A DNA stretch of 14,089 nt from Candidatus Cloacimonadota bacterium (lineage in GTDB: Bacteria > Cloacimonadota > Cloacimonadia > Cloacimonadales > JAJBBL01), in assembly GCA_020532365.1 (NCBI GenBank), contig JAJBBL010000062.1:1-14089 (forward strand). The letters are read 5' to 3'. Below are positions 8,162-14,089 of the stretch, piece after piece (the first letter of the stretch is position 1; each line of letters starts with the position of its first letter). The notes below the pieces were generated by a model. It had not been told where the DNA came from, did no database searches, and worked only from the letters and a program-made list of their open reading frames with translations. A program made the position numbers and the translations under genes.

Positions 8162-9352
8162 TTACTTAATTACTTTTAACTCTTTACCAACTTTGATAAA
8201 GGCTGCAATTGCTTTGTCTAAGTGCTCTCTTTCATGCGCTGCTGAGAGTTGTACTCTAATCCTTGCCTTTCCTTTCGGTACTACCGGGTAAGCAAAGCCG
8301 ATTACATAAATCCCCTCTTGGAGAAGCATATCAGCCATTTTCAAAGCTAACGGCTCATCATATAGCATTACCGGAACAATAGCAGTGTTGCCAGGTGTGA
8401 TATCAAAGCCAGCCTCTTCCATCTTGGCGCGGAAGTATTTGGCGTTGTCCATTACCTTGTGTTGCAAAGTAGTAGTTTTGCTAAGAAGCTCTAAAACTTT
8501 TATAGAGCCACCAACTATTGCTGGGGCTAATGAGTTGGAGAAGAGATAAGGTCTGGACTTCTGTCTAAGCATCTCAATAATCTCTTTTTTGCCCGATGTG
8601 CAGCCACCCATAGCGCCACCAAGAGCTTTACCGAAAGTAGTGGTAATAATGTCGATCTTACCGTGTAAGCCGAAATGTTCTGGTGTTCCACGACCTGTGT
8701 CTCCGATATAACCGGTAGCGTGGCTCTCATCCACCATAACAAGAGCATCGTACTTGTCAGCTAAAGCTACTATTTCATCTAACTTAGCCATATCGCCGTC
8801 CATTGAGAAAACACCGTCAGTTACAATTATACGATATTTTAAGTCTTGTGAGTCTTGAAGACACTTTTCTAACTCTTCCATATTAGAGTGCTTATAACGG
8901 AATCTTTTTGCCTTGCAAAGTCTTACGCCGTCGATAATTGAAGCGTGGTTGAGCTCATCAGAAATAATAGCACTTTCTTCACCTAAAAGAGGCTCGAATA
9001 CACCAGCATTGGCGTCAAAACAGGCAGCATAGAGGATTGTGTCCTCAGTGCCTAAAAACTCAGAGACCTTTTTCTCTAATTGCTTGTGTAAGTCTTGAGT
9101 ACCGCAAATAAAGCGCACTGAAGAGAGACCGTAACCCCATTTATCCATAGTTTCCTGAGCAGCTTTAATAACTTCTGGATTGTTTGATAAACCGAGATAG
9201 TTGTTAGCACAGAAGTTTAAAACCTCTTCTCCTGTGGAGACACTGATTTCAGCGCCTTGTGGGCTTGTGATTATCCTTTCACTCTTAAATAAACCTTGTT
9301 CTTTCAGCTCTACGAATGTTTTCTGTAAGTCATCCTTCATTTGTCCGAACAT
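8162..9352 (-). CDS. kbl: Glycine C-acetyltransferase (2-amino-3-ketobutyrate CoA ligase)
   Basis: This is a PLP enzyme of the alpha-oxoamine synthase family. With CoA it cleaves 2-amino-3-ketobutyrate, the product of threonine dehydrogenase, to glycine and acetyl-CoA. The 396 residues match E. coli Kbl (398). Visible motifs are NFCANNYLGLS (46-56), SSVRFICGTQDLHKQLE (77-93), SDELNHASIIDG (131-142) with the ring-stacking H136, VDESHATG (207-214) with D208 and H211, and TTTFGKALGG (237-246) with the PLP-binding K242. The last of these, with the full-length match, separates Kbl from the related BioF, HemA and SPT enzymes, although BioF can never be excluded by motif alone. The neighbouring SDR-type threonine dehydrogenase supports the assignment. 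The ATG at 9352 has a strong ribosome site. An intrinsic terminator follows at 8101-8140. Confidence 0.96.
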   Translation of the reverse strand: MFGQMKDDLQKTFVELKEQGLFKSERIITSPQGAEISVSTGEEVLNFCANNYLGLSNNPEVIKAAQETMDKWGYGLSSVRFICGTQDLHKQLEKKVSEFLGTEDTILYAACFDANAGVFEPLLGEESAIISDELNHASIIDGVRLCKAKRFRYKHSNMEELEKCLQDSQDLKYRIIVTDGVFSMDGDMAKLDEIVALADKYDALVMVDESHATGYIGDTGRGTPEHFGLHGKIDIITTTFGKALGGAMGGCTSGKKEIIEMLRQKSRPYLFSNSLAPAIVGGSIKVLELLSKTTTLQHKVMDNAKYFRAKMEEAGFDITPGNTAIVPVMLYDEPLALKMADMLLQEGIYVIGFAYPVVPKGKARIRVQLSAAHEREHLDKAIAAFIKVGKELKVIK

Positions 9353-9354
9353 AA

Positions 9355-9370
9355 TTCCTCCATCCTCCTT
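9355..9370 (-). promoter_or_regulatory. Tandem Shine-Dalgarno sequences before kbl
   Basis: On the minus strand two near-consensus sites occur in a row: AAGGAGG (9370-9364), then GGAGG (9359-9355) four bases before the kbl ATG. The nearer one fixes the start at 9352. An ATG between the two sites is out of frame and reaches a stop after 8 codons, so it is not the start of kbl. Confidence 0.75.
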
Positions 9371-9384
9371 AACTTGTTTTTTGT

Positions 9385-9414
9385 ATTGTCTTTAATAACT
9401 GTAAATCTTGTCCA
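9385..9414 (-). promoter_or_regulatory. Weak candidate promoter between acpS and kbl
   Basis: On the minus strand TGGACA (9414-9409) is followed, after 18 bases, by GACAAT (9390-9385). These match five and four of six positions of the primary-sigma consensus. The site lies in the AT-rich 84-base gap upstream of kbl and would give kbl its own start independent of acpS. Matches of this quality occur by chance in AT-rich DNA. Confidence 0.25.
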
Positions 9415-9436
9415 TAAATATTGTTCTGTTTCATAA

Positions 9437-9811
9437 CTAAATCTCTAAAGTTACTACTGCAGCTGCATATTCCTTTAGATGAGTTAGCGAAACAAATGAC
9501 CTTTGAATCCCTAAAGTGTCAGCTATCTCTCGAGTACGACCCAATAAGTTCAAAATAGGCCTGCCACTCTCCTCACGAAGTATCTCTATCTCAGACCAGC
9601 TTATCTCATCAGCCCAACCTGTGCCTAAAGCCTTCATAAAAGCCTCCTTGGCTGCAAAACGGGCTGCATATGATTGGATTGAAGAGGCTACTGAATCACA
9701 ATAAGCAATCTCGGCTTGGCTGTACATCCTTGTTTTGAAACTGGAATTCTTAGCCATAGCTCTCTCGATCCGATTCACCTCTATTAGGTCTATACCTATA
9801 CCAAAGATCAT
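9437..9811 (-). CDS. acpS: Holo-[acyl-carrier-protein] synthase
   Basis: AcpS transfers 4'-phosphopantetheine from CoA to apo-ACP, activating fatty-acid synthesis. The ATG at 9811 gives 124 residues, the normal size, and the canonical opening MIFGIGIDLIEVNRIE with the Mg-binding D8. RFAAKEAFMKALGTG (51-65) carries the second metal ligand E56 and the CoA-contacting K60, and SLTHLKEYAAAVV (108-120) is the C-terminal signature. A longer frame opens at a TTG (9829) but adds only six unconserved residues. GAAGG, seven bases before the ATG, is a suitable ribosome site and supports the shorter form. The gene sits between the two threonine-degradation genes and starts 16 bases after the T-tract of the dehydrogenase terminator, so it needs read-through or a promoter inside the upstream gene. 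Confidence 0.94.
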   Translation of the reverse strand: MIFGIGIDLIEVNRIERAMAKNSSFKTRMYSQAEIAYCDSVASSIQSYAARFAAKEAFMKALGTGWADEISWSEIEILREESGRPILNLLGRTREIADTLGIQRSFVSLTHLKEYAAAVVTLEI

Positions 9812-9827
9812 TTCACTACCTTCATCC

Positions 9828-9858
9828 AAAAAAAGACGGAGCGTTAACCCCGTCTTTT
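9828..9858 (-). terminator. Intrinsic terminator after threonine dehydrogenase
   Basis: A perfect 9-bp inverted repeat (AAAAGACGG at 9831-9839 with CCGTCTTTT at 9850-9858) encloses a 10-base loop. On the minus strand the stem runs straight into seven T (9834-9828). It lies 39 bases after the dehydrogenase stop and immediately upstream of the acpS ribosome site. Confidence 0.85.
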
Positions 9859-9897
9859 CTATATTATAATGTTGTTTGTAATACGTTCGACTTGGGG

Positions 9898-10848
9898 TTA
9901 TTTGAGCTTCTTGGAAAGCACGTCGATCATATCTTTAGTCATTGCTGCTAAATCATACTTCGGCTTCCAACCCCACTCTTCACGTGCCGCTGAGTCATCT
10001 ATTGTGTTAGGCCAGCTGTCTGCAATGGCTTGTCTGATAGGATCTATATCGTAAGTTATTTCAAACTCAGGTATAATCTTCTTGATCTCTGCCGCTATGT
10101 CTTCAGGTGCAAAACTCATCGCACAGAAGTTAAAGGCATTGCGGTGCTTAAGCTTTGCAGGATCCGCTTGCATTAACATATATGTACCTTCAATTGCATC
10201 AGGCATATACATCATATCAATGTAAGTACCCTCTTGCAAGAAACAAGAGTACTTCTTGTGCTTGATCGCATCGTAGTAAATGTGAACGGCATAATCAGTG
10301 GTACCGCCACCCGGTAATGCAGCGTTGGAAATAAGGCCTGGATAACGTAAACCGCGTACGTCTACGTTGTATTTCTTGTAGTAATAGTCGCAAAGTAACT
10401 CACCAGCTACCTTTGAGACACCATAAATTGTGCTGGGACGCATAATTGTGTCTTGTGGTGTGTTATCAAGCGGTGTGCCAGGTCCGAAAACAGCAATTGA
10501 GCTGGGAACCATTACAGCACATTTACGAGCACGTGCAACCTCAAGAACATTATAAAGACCGTTCATATTGATATCCCATAGCATCTGTGGGTTCCCCTCT
10601 CCAACAGCAGACAAAATAGAAGCAAGATGATAAATATCTGTTATCTTGTGACGACTTACTACCTCATCAATACTCTTAGGGTCTCTTACATCTATCAACT
10701 CAAATATACCATTCTCGCAAAGAATATGACCCTCTTTTCTGCTTCTACTCGAGGCAACAACATTACCCTCTCCGTAAACATCTCTCAGAAAAAGAACCAG
10801 ATCCGTCCCTATTTGCCCTAAAGCACCTGTCACTAATACCTTCTTCAT
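9898..10848 (-). CDS. tdh: L-threonine 3-dehydrogenase, short-chain (GalE-like) type
   Basis: The NAD-dependent enzyme oxidises L-threonine to 2-amino-3-ketobutyrate, the substrate of Kbl encoded two genes downstream. The 316 residues form an extended SDR/NAD-epimerase fold: Rossmann motif TGALGQIG (7-14), active-site serines at 116-117, and the catalytic pair Y142/K146 in YGVSK. Generic annotation would call it an NAD-dependent epimerase. The stretch PGGGTTDYAVHIYYDA (179-194), then DMMYMPDA (211-218), AMSFAPEDIAAEIKK (243-257) and IADSWPNTIDDSAA (275-288), is characteristic of the SDR-type threonine dehydrogenases known from Flavobacterium, Cytophaga and trypanosomes (recognised from memory). 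It is not homologous to the zinc-dependent Tdh of E. coli, so the symbol denotes function only. GGAGG (10860-10856), seven bases before the ATG, fixes the start. A terminator follows at 9828-9858. Confidence 0.93.
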   Translation of the reverse strand: MKKVLVTGALGQIGTDLVLFLRDVYGEGNVVASSRSRKEGHILCENGIFELIDVRDPKSIDEVVSRHKITDIYHLASILSAVGEGNPQMLWDINMNGLYNVLEVARARKCAVMVPSSIAVFGPGTPLDNTPQDTIMRPSTIYGVSKVAGELLCDYYYKKYNVDVRGLRYPGLISNAALPGGGTTDYAVHIYYDAIKHKKYSCFLQEGTYIDMMYMPDAIEGTYMLMQADPAKLKHRNAFNFCAMSFAPEDIAAEIKKIIPEFEITYDIDPIRQAIADSWPNTIDDSAAREEWGWKPKYDLAAMTKDMIDVLSKKLK

Positions 10849-11040
10849 TTAATAACCTCCACGATATATTAGACTTTGTCTGAACTATGCCAAAGATTTA
10901 ATGATTCTGTCAAACTAAATATGACCACTTGAAGAAATCTGCTCGGAACTTATGTAAAAAGTTACCCTAAAAGCTTGGACTAACCTTCTCTAAGTAGCAC
11001 GAGAAGACATCTTTGCTGATGCTTAATCAGACTCTCAAAA
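10849..11040. other. Intergenic region upstream of threonine dehydrogenase
   Basis: This is the gap between the GLUG gene terminator and the dehydrogenase. Besides the candidate promoter and ribosome site, it holds only two small hairpins: CTTCTC/GAGAAG at 10985-11006 (6 bp, 10-base loop) and CTGAT/ATCAG at 11016-11030 (5 bp, 5-base loop). I see no convincing ORF, tRNA or riboswitch here. Confidence 0.5.
10884..10913 (-). promoter_or_regulatory. Candidate promoter for threonine dehydrogenase
   Basis: On the minus strand a perfect TTGACA (10913-10908) is followed, after 18 bases, by CATAGT (10889-10884), four of six matches to TATAAT. Transcription would begin near 10876, leaving a leader of about 28 bases that contains the GGAGG site. 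It lies in the 262-base gap downstream of the GLUG gene terminator, where a new promoter is expected. Confidence 0.42.
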
Positions 11041-11077
11041 ATACAAAAAGGGGGTGAGCAATAGAGCCCACCCCCTT
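11041..11077 (-). terminator. Intrinsic terminator after GLUG/T9SS gene
   Basis: AAGGGGGTG (11048-11056) pairs with CACCCCCTT (11069-11077). In minus-strand RNA the stem extends inward through one G-U pair and two G-C pairs to a six-base loop, 12 bp in all. It is followed on the minus strand by TTTTTGTATTTTT. It lies 33 bases after the stop codon and is the strongest terminator in the window. Confidence 0.9.
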
Positions 11078-11110
11078 AATATCCACAAACTCCCTTTTGA
11101 CCCAGAAGTT

Positions 11111-11449
11111 TTATTTAAGTAACATCATTTTATTGATTAGACTACTCTCTGGTGTAGCCAGTTTATAGAAGTAGAGACCGGATGAGACATCGCTGCCATT
11201 CCAACTAATAACATGCTGCCCAGCGTCCATAGGTCTATTGATTACCTTCTTTACTAACTGCCCTTTAATGTTATAGATAGAGAGCTCTACCTTGCCTTCT
11301 TTAGGCAGGTTGAATGAGATAGTGGTCTCTGGATTAAATGGGTTTGGATAGTTTCTTAAGCTCATCGGTAACGGTTTTGCAACATTACTCTTATCTGCTG
11401 AGAGGTCAATCTCTTCCCAGAGATAAGGGTAGCCATCGTTTTTGGAATG
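11111..11449 (-). repeat. Direct repeat, copy 1 (T9SS tail of complete GLUG gene)
   Basis: This 339-base stretch aligns without gaps to 13751-14089, the visible part of the upstream paralog. By eye the encoded 112 residues differ at about 21 positions. It covers the end of the GLUG module and the whole sorting domain. Confidence 0.85.
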
Positions 11450-13669
11450 GTCACAATCGTGTTTCCAAATATTATCGAAGTCCCAATCAACGTAAGTGTT
11501 TTCACCGTAAGGATAGGTCATCTCTTCAGTTGTTTTAGCTATTTCGTAAAAATCGTTATCAAGGCCAACGGTAATTGTATCCCAGTAGGATAAGCTGTAG
11601 TCAAAAGCTCCGCTACCAACATAAGGTCTGGTTATAGCTGAACCTGAGACTTTGCCTGCTGAATAGCATTTTATTATCTCACACTTACTATCAATCCCAG
11701 GCTCTATACCACCTACAAGTCCTCCGATATCAAACTCTCCCTCAATATATCCCAAGTTAAAGCTATTAGAGAGATTTGTCTCTACAAAGAATCCACCTAT
11801 TCCTCCAAGCACACTCAAACCTTTGATATTACCTAAGTTAGAGCACTTTTCAATTAAGGAGTGTCTGGACTCTCCCACGATCCCACCCAACCTTGATTTA
11901 CCTGTAATTTCACCACTGAAGTGACAGTTCTCTATTCTGCTCTCTTTTCCAATTATCCCGGCTATTCCACCAATAGCTGATCTTCCGGTGATATTAGCAT
12001 CTTTAACGTAGAGGTTCTTAATAACGCCATTTTTAACGCCTACAAATAATCCTATATAATTTACGTCTGTATTATTTATATAAAGTCCACTTATATGGTA
12101 TCCATTCCCATCATAGACTCCATTAAATAGTTCCGACCCATAATCGTCAAAATAGTTGTAATAAATGCCGATAGGCTCCCATCCTTCCTCTTCATTTAAG
12201 TCGATATTGTCAATCTGGATGAAGTGTGTTTCAGTTTCGACATATTTTCTTACAAGGTTGAGTTGTTCTGCAGTTTGTACTTTCCAAGGGTCGGCTTCAG
12301 TTCCAAACCCACCTGCAAAGTCGCCTTCATCGGTCTGGTATGTAGTAAAGCTCCAGACAGGTATATCTTCTGCTTCTCCGAGCTTATTGTAGGGTATGAC
12401 TTTCCAGTAGTAAGTAGTATTATATTCAAGCTGCTCTTCAATCTTATATTGTGCAAGACCGGCTATATCGTAATTATATTTAATGTTTGTCGGTGGATTA
12501 TCTGTACCTAAGGAGAGTAGAAATCCTTTTGGTGAGTTATCTATCTTCTCATTATAGGTAGGCTCCCAACTTAAAACTCCTGAGAACACACTCTCTTCAC
12601 CATCGTTAGGAACTGGATTACTGGCATTATATGGGACATTTTTAGTCGAAAGATGTAATGGAAATCCATCGTTAAGTTTGTGAGTATAATCGGTTGACCA
12701 AGTCTCTTCAAAGTCCCAATCAACGTAAGTGTTTTTGGCATAGGGATACTTCAACTCTTCAGTAGTTCGATATATTGCTCCTTTAGTTACATTAAGTTTT
12801 AGATCGTGATAGCAAGATATAACCTCTCCACCATAACCACAAAACTCTCTCAGCTCAGACTCTAAAGAGGTATAACAGTTCTTTATTATGGCATCTTCTG
12901 ACCATACGGCACCGATCAAGCCTCCCGCTCTATGATCTCGGTCTTCTTTATTATCTTCCACGCTACCTCTGGCATAGCAATCGTAAATATCAGCACTATA
13001 GCTAAGCATTCCGATAAGTCCGCCTAACATAGGTTTATACTCTTCATCTTTATGGTTTACGGTAACTTCTACACAAGAACCACTACGGCTGATCGTGGAG
13101 CCTATTGTGTAGCCAATAAGTCCGCCAACTCGAGAACTTCCTGCAATACGCCCTGTAACTGAGCAATTACTCACTTTTCCCAGTTCGCTAAACACACCTA
13201 CAGACTCTTCTATACCTGATAAATCTCCAAGAAGCCCGCCAACCCATTTACATCCAGTCACATCCACTTCTTGTAGCTTGACATTTATTAATTCAGCACC
13301 CATACAGTAGCCGAACAGCCCTACATTATCTAATTCAGGTCTATTTATATAGAGGTTTGATATTGAGAATTCATTGCCATCGTAGTGACCGTAAAACGGA
13401 TTCTCCTTATCCCCTATTGGCTCCCACCCTTCTCCTTCATTCCAAGGGTAAACACCTAAATCTATATCAGCAATTTGTTCGAAGTATTTATCAAAACCTT
13501 GAGTACCCTCATAGTTTCGTATGTTATTTAAATGTTCTGCAGTTTCGATAAGCCAAGGGTTTTCTTCTGTACCACTTCCACCGGCAAACTCAGCATAAAG
13601 GCCGATAACACCTATTAAAAACAGGGTTAGCAACAGGCCAATTATTACACTTTTCTTCTCACTAAACAT
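11111..13669 (-). CDS. Secreted GLUG-repeat protein with FN3-like linker and T9SS C-terminal domain
   Basis: This 852-residue protein is probably exported. The N-terminus (about 1-26) is lysine-containing then strongly hydrophobic and ends LYA, a plausible signal peptide. Two similar modules follow. Module 1 (about 28-345) opens FAGGSGTEENPW; module 2 (about 451-750) opens FAGGFGTEADPW. Each has EGWEPIG, a YDGN turn, four GLUG-type glycine motifs (for example VGGLIG, LGGIVG) and a closing NTYVDWDF. Between them, about 360-444 is fibronectin type III-like and ends YYWKVIPYN...WSFTTY. The tail (about 767-852) has NYPNPFNPET, YNIKGQLV and SGLYFYKL, the type IX (Por) sorting-domain pattern. ATG 13669 is chosen over GTG 13672 because GGGAGG then lies five bases upstream. 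The GLUG repeats suggest a beta-helical adhesin or surface protein, but the function is unknown. The truncated gene upstream is a paralog. Confidence 0.87.
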   Translation of the reverse strand: MFSEKKSVIIGLLLTLFLIGVIGLYAEFAGGSGTEENPWLIETAEHLNNIRNYEGTQGFDKYFEQIADIDLGVYPWNEGEGWEPIGDKENPFYGHYDGNEFSISNLYINRPELDNVGLFGYCMGAELINVKLQEVDVTGCKWVGGLLGDLSGIEESVGVFSELGKVSNCSVTGRIAGSSRVGGLIGYTIGSTISRSGSCVEVTVNHKDEEYKPMLGGLIGMLSYSADIYDCYARGSVEDNKEDRDHRAGGLIGAVWSEDAIIKNCYTSLESELREFCGYGGEVISCYHDLKLNVTKGAIYRTTEELKYPYAKNTYVDWDFEETWSTDYTHKLNDGFPLHLSTKNVPYNASNPVPNDGEESVFSGVLSWEPTYNEKIDNSPKGFLLSLGTDNPPTNIKYNYDIAGLAQYKIEEQLEYNTTYYWKVIPYNKLGEAEDIPVWSFTTYQTDEGDFAGGFGTEADPWKVQTAEQLNLVRKYVETETHFIQIDNIDLNEEEGWEPIGIYYNYFDDYGSELFNGVYDGNGYHISGLYINNTDVNYIGLFVGVKNGVIKNLYVKDANITGRSAIGGIAGIIGKESRIENCHFSGEITGKSRLGGIVGESRHSLIEKCSNLGNIKGLSVLGGIGGFFVETNLSNSFNLGYIEGEFDIGGLVGGIEPGIDSKCEIIKCYSAGKVSGSAITRPYVGSGAFDYSLSYWDTITVGLDNDFYEIAKTTEEMTYPYGENTYVDWDFDNIWKHDCDHSKNDGYPYLWEEIDLSADKSNVAKPLPMSLRNYPNPFNPETTISFNLPKEGKVELSIYNIKGQLVKKVINRPMDAGQHVISWNGSDVSSGLYFYKLATPESSLINKMMLLK
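11478..11502. repeat. 25-bp identical internal repeat, copy 1
   Basis: These 25 bases are identical to 12711-12735. They encode most of NTYVDWDF at the end of GLUG module 2, while the flanking codons have diverged. This marks the internal duplication of the gene. Confidence 0.85.
12711..12735. repeat. 25-bp identical internal repeat, copy 2
   Basis: Second copy of the 25-base identity, encoding most of NTYVDWDF at the end of GLUG module 1. Confidence 0.85.
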
Positions 13670-13674
13670 CACAA

Positions 13675-13680
13675 CCTCCC
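13675..13680 (-). promoter_or_regulatory. Ribosome binding site of the complete GLUG gene
   Basis: GGGAGG on the minus strand lies five bases before the ATG at 13669 but only two before the in-frame GTG at 13672. This decides for the ATG. Confidence 0.7.
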
Positions 13681-13705
13681 TTTTGTTTTGTTAAAGCTTT
13701 GAATG

Positions 13706-13733
13706 ACAGGGCAGGCATTGAAGCCCGCCCTGT
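13706..13733 (-). other. Intergenic hairpin between GLUG paralogs, no T-tract
   Basis: In minus-strand RNA an 11-bp stem (7 bp, one G-U pair, 3 bp) closes a six-base loop. On the plus strand the G-U position would be an A-C mismatch, so the structure favours minus-strand RNA. It begins 17 bases after the stop of the upstream paralog. No run of T follows, so it looks less like a terminator than a processing, stabilising or attenuating hairpin. Confidence 0.6.
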
Positions 13734-13750
13734 GTTTTATGAATTACGCA

Positions 13751-14089
13751 CTATTTAAGTAGCATCATTTTATTGATTAGGCTACCTTCTGGTGTAGTCA
13801 GCTTATAGAAGTAGAGACCAGATGAGACATCATTACCATTCCACACTATTTTATGCTGTCCTGCCTCCATAGGTCTATTGATTACCCTCTCAACCAACTG
13901 TCCTTTAATATTATAGATAGAGAGCTCCACCTCACTTGCCATAGGCAGGTTAAACGAGATAGTAGTCTCTGGATTGAACGGGTTAGGGTAGTTTTTTAAG
14001 CTCATCGACAACGGTTTAACAATATCACTCTTATCTGCTGAGAGGTTGATCTCTCTACATAGATAAGGGTAGCCGTCATTAACAGAATG
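13751..14089 (-). CDS. Secreted T9SS-sorted protein, paralog of the GLUG protein, 5' part outside window
   Basis: Only the last 112 codons are visible; the frame is open to the right edge. A TTG at 14011 and the ATG two codons later are internal, since the residues upstream of them (NDGYPYL, then NLSADKS) align with residues 744-764 of the neighbouring GLUG protein. The tail carries the type IX sorting pattern: NYPNPFNPET, YNIKGQLVERV and SGLYFYKL, ending NKMMLLK. About 91 of 112 residues match the neighbour without gaps, so the two genes are tandem paralogs. The N-terminal content, and whether it also carries GLUG modules, cannot be seen, although the match upstream of the sorting domain suggests it does. 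The hairpin at 13706-13733 follows the stop, and the next gene starts 81 bases downstream. Confidence 0.88.
   Translation of the reverse strand, partial: HSVNDGYPYLCREINLSADKSDIVKPLSMSLKNYPNPFNPETTISFNLPMASEVELSIYNIKGQLVERVINRPMEAGQHKIVWNGNDVSSGLYFYKLTTPEGSLINKMMLLK
13751..14089 (-). repeat. Direct repeat, copy 2 (T9SS tail of upstream paralog)
   Basis: Ungapped counterpart of 11111-11449 at an offset of 2640 bases. The repeat continues to the window edge, so its full extent is unknown. Confidence 0.85.

Noticed and set aside
9898..10848. UDP-glucose 4-epimerase or other sugar-nucleotide epimerase
   Set aside because: The Rossmann and YxxxK motifs are shared, but the C-terminal half has the specific threonine-dehydrogenase signature, and kbl is nearby.
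10981..11030. Two small hairpins as a possible regulatory RNA
   Set aside because: Stems of only 5-6 bp with no T-tract or conserved riboswitch elements are expected by chance in AT-rich intergenic DNA.
12224..12511. Plus-strand open frame of 95 codons inside the GLUG gene
   Set aside because: It is antisense to a clearly coding secreted-protein gene, has no ribosome site, and its translation is Cys/Phe-rich with no recognisable motif.
11478..12735. CRISPR-like direct repeat pair
   Set aside because: There are only two copies, 1.2 kb apart, and both encode the same protein motif in frame; this is a gene-internal duplication.
13751..14011. An independent 86-residue small secreted-tail protein
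   Set aside because: The frame stays open to the window edge, and upstream residues align with the neighbouring GLUG protein, so it is the end of a larger gene.

Overview
The window looks like chromosome of a Gram-negative-type (diderm) anaerobe of the Fibrobacteres-Chlorobi-Bacteroidetes superphylum, with Candidatus Cloacimonadota as the best guess. The grounds are: an LptF/LptG pair for lipopolysaccharide export; secreted proteins ending in a type IX-style C-terminal sorting domain (NYPNPFNPET, then YNIKGQLV, then SGLYFYKL); GGAGG-type ribosome binding sites; fairly low GC judged by eye; and amino-acid-fermentation genes. The placement is inferred from memory of such proteins, not from a database search.

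Layout. The left part (2-5274, + strand) is one tight operon: the 3' part of a class I/II aminotransferase (cut by the window edge), ligA, lptF and lptG, with gaps of 27, 7 and 1 bases. It meets the minus-strand genes tail to tail, and the stop codons of lptG and the asparagine-synthase gene share bases. From 5271 rightwards all genes are on the minus strand. Read in transcription order (right to left) they are: a truncated GLUG/type IX secreted protein at the right edge (13751-14089), a second complete GLUG protein (11111-13669), an SDR-type L-threonine 3-dehydrogenase (9898-10848), acpS (9437-9811), kbl (8162-9352), rsmI (7251-8090), and an asparagine-synthase-family gene (5271-7235). Clear intrinsic terminators follow the complete GLUG gene, the threonine dehydrogenase and kbl.

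Function. The dehydrogenase and Kbl form the complete threonine-to-glycine plus acetyl-CoA route, which fits an amino-acid fermenter. LptF/LptG build the inner-membrane part of the LPS transporter. LigA, AcpS and RsmI are housekeeping enzymes. The GLUG proteins are probably exported and either anchored to or released from the outer membrane.

Most of the window is ordinary core genome, and I see no new defence, mobile or RNA-guided system. The points most worth a second look are: loss of the N-terminal catalytic cysteine in the asparagine-synthase protein; the tandem GLUG paralogs, with near-identical tails and matching post-stop hairpins; a coiled-coil insertion in LptF; acpS and rsmI starting immediately after terminators; and an odd rsmI start region.
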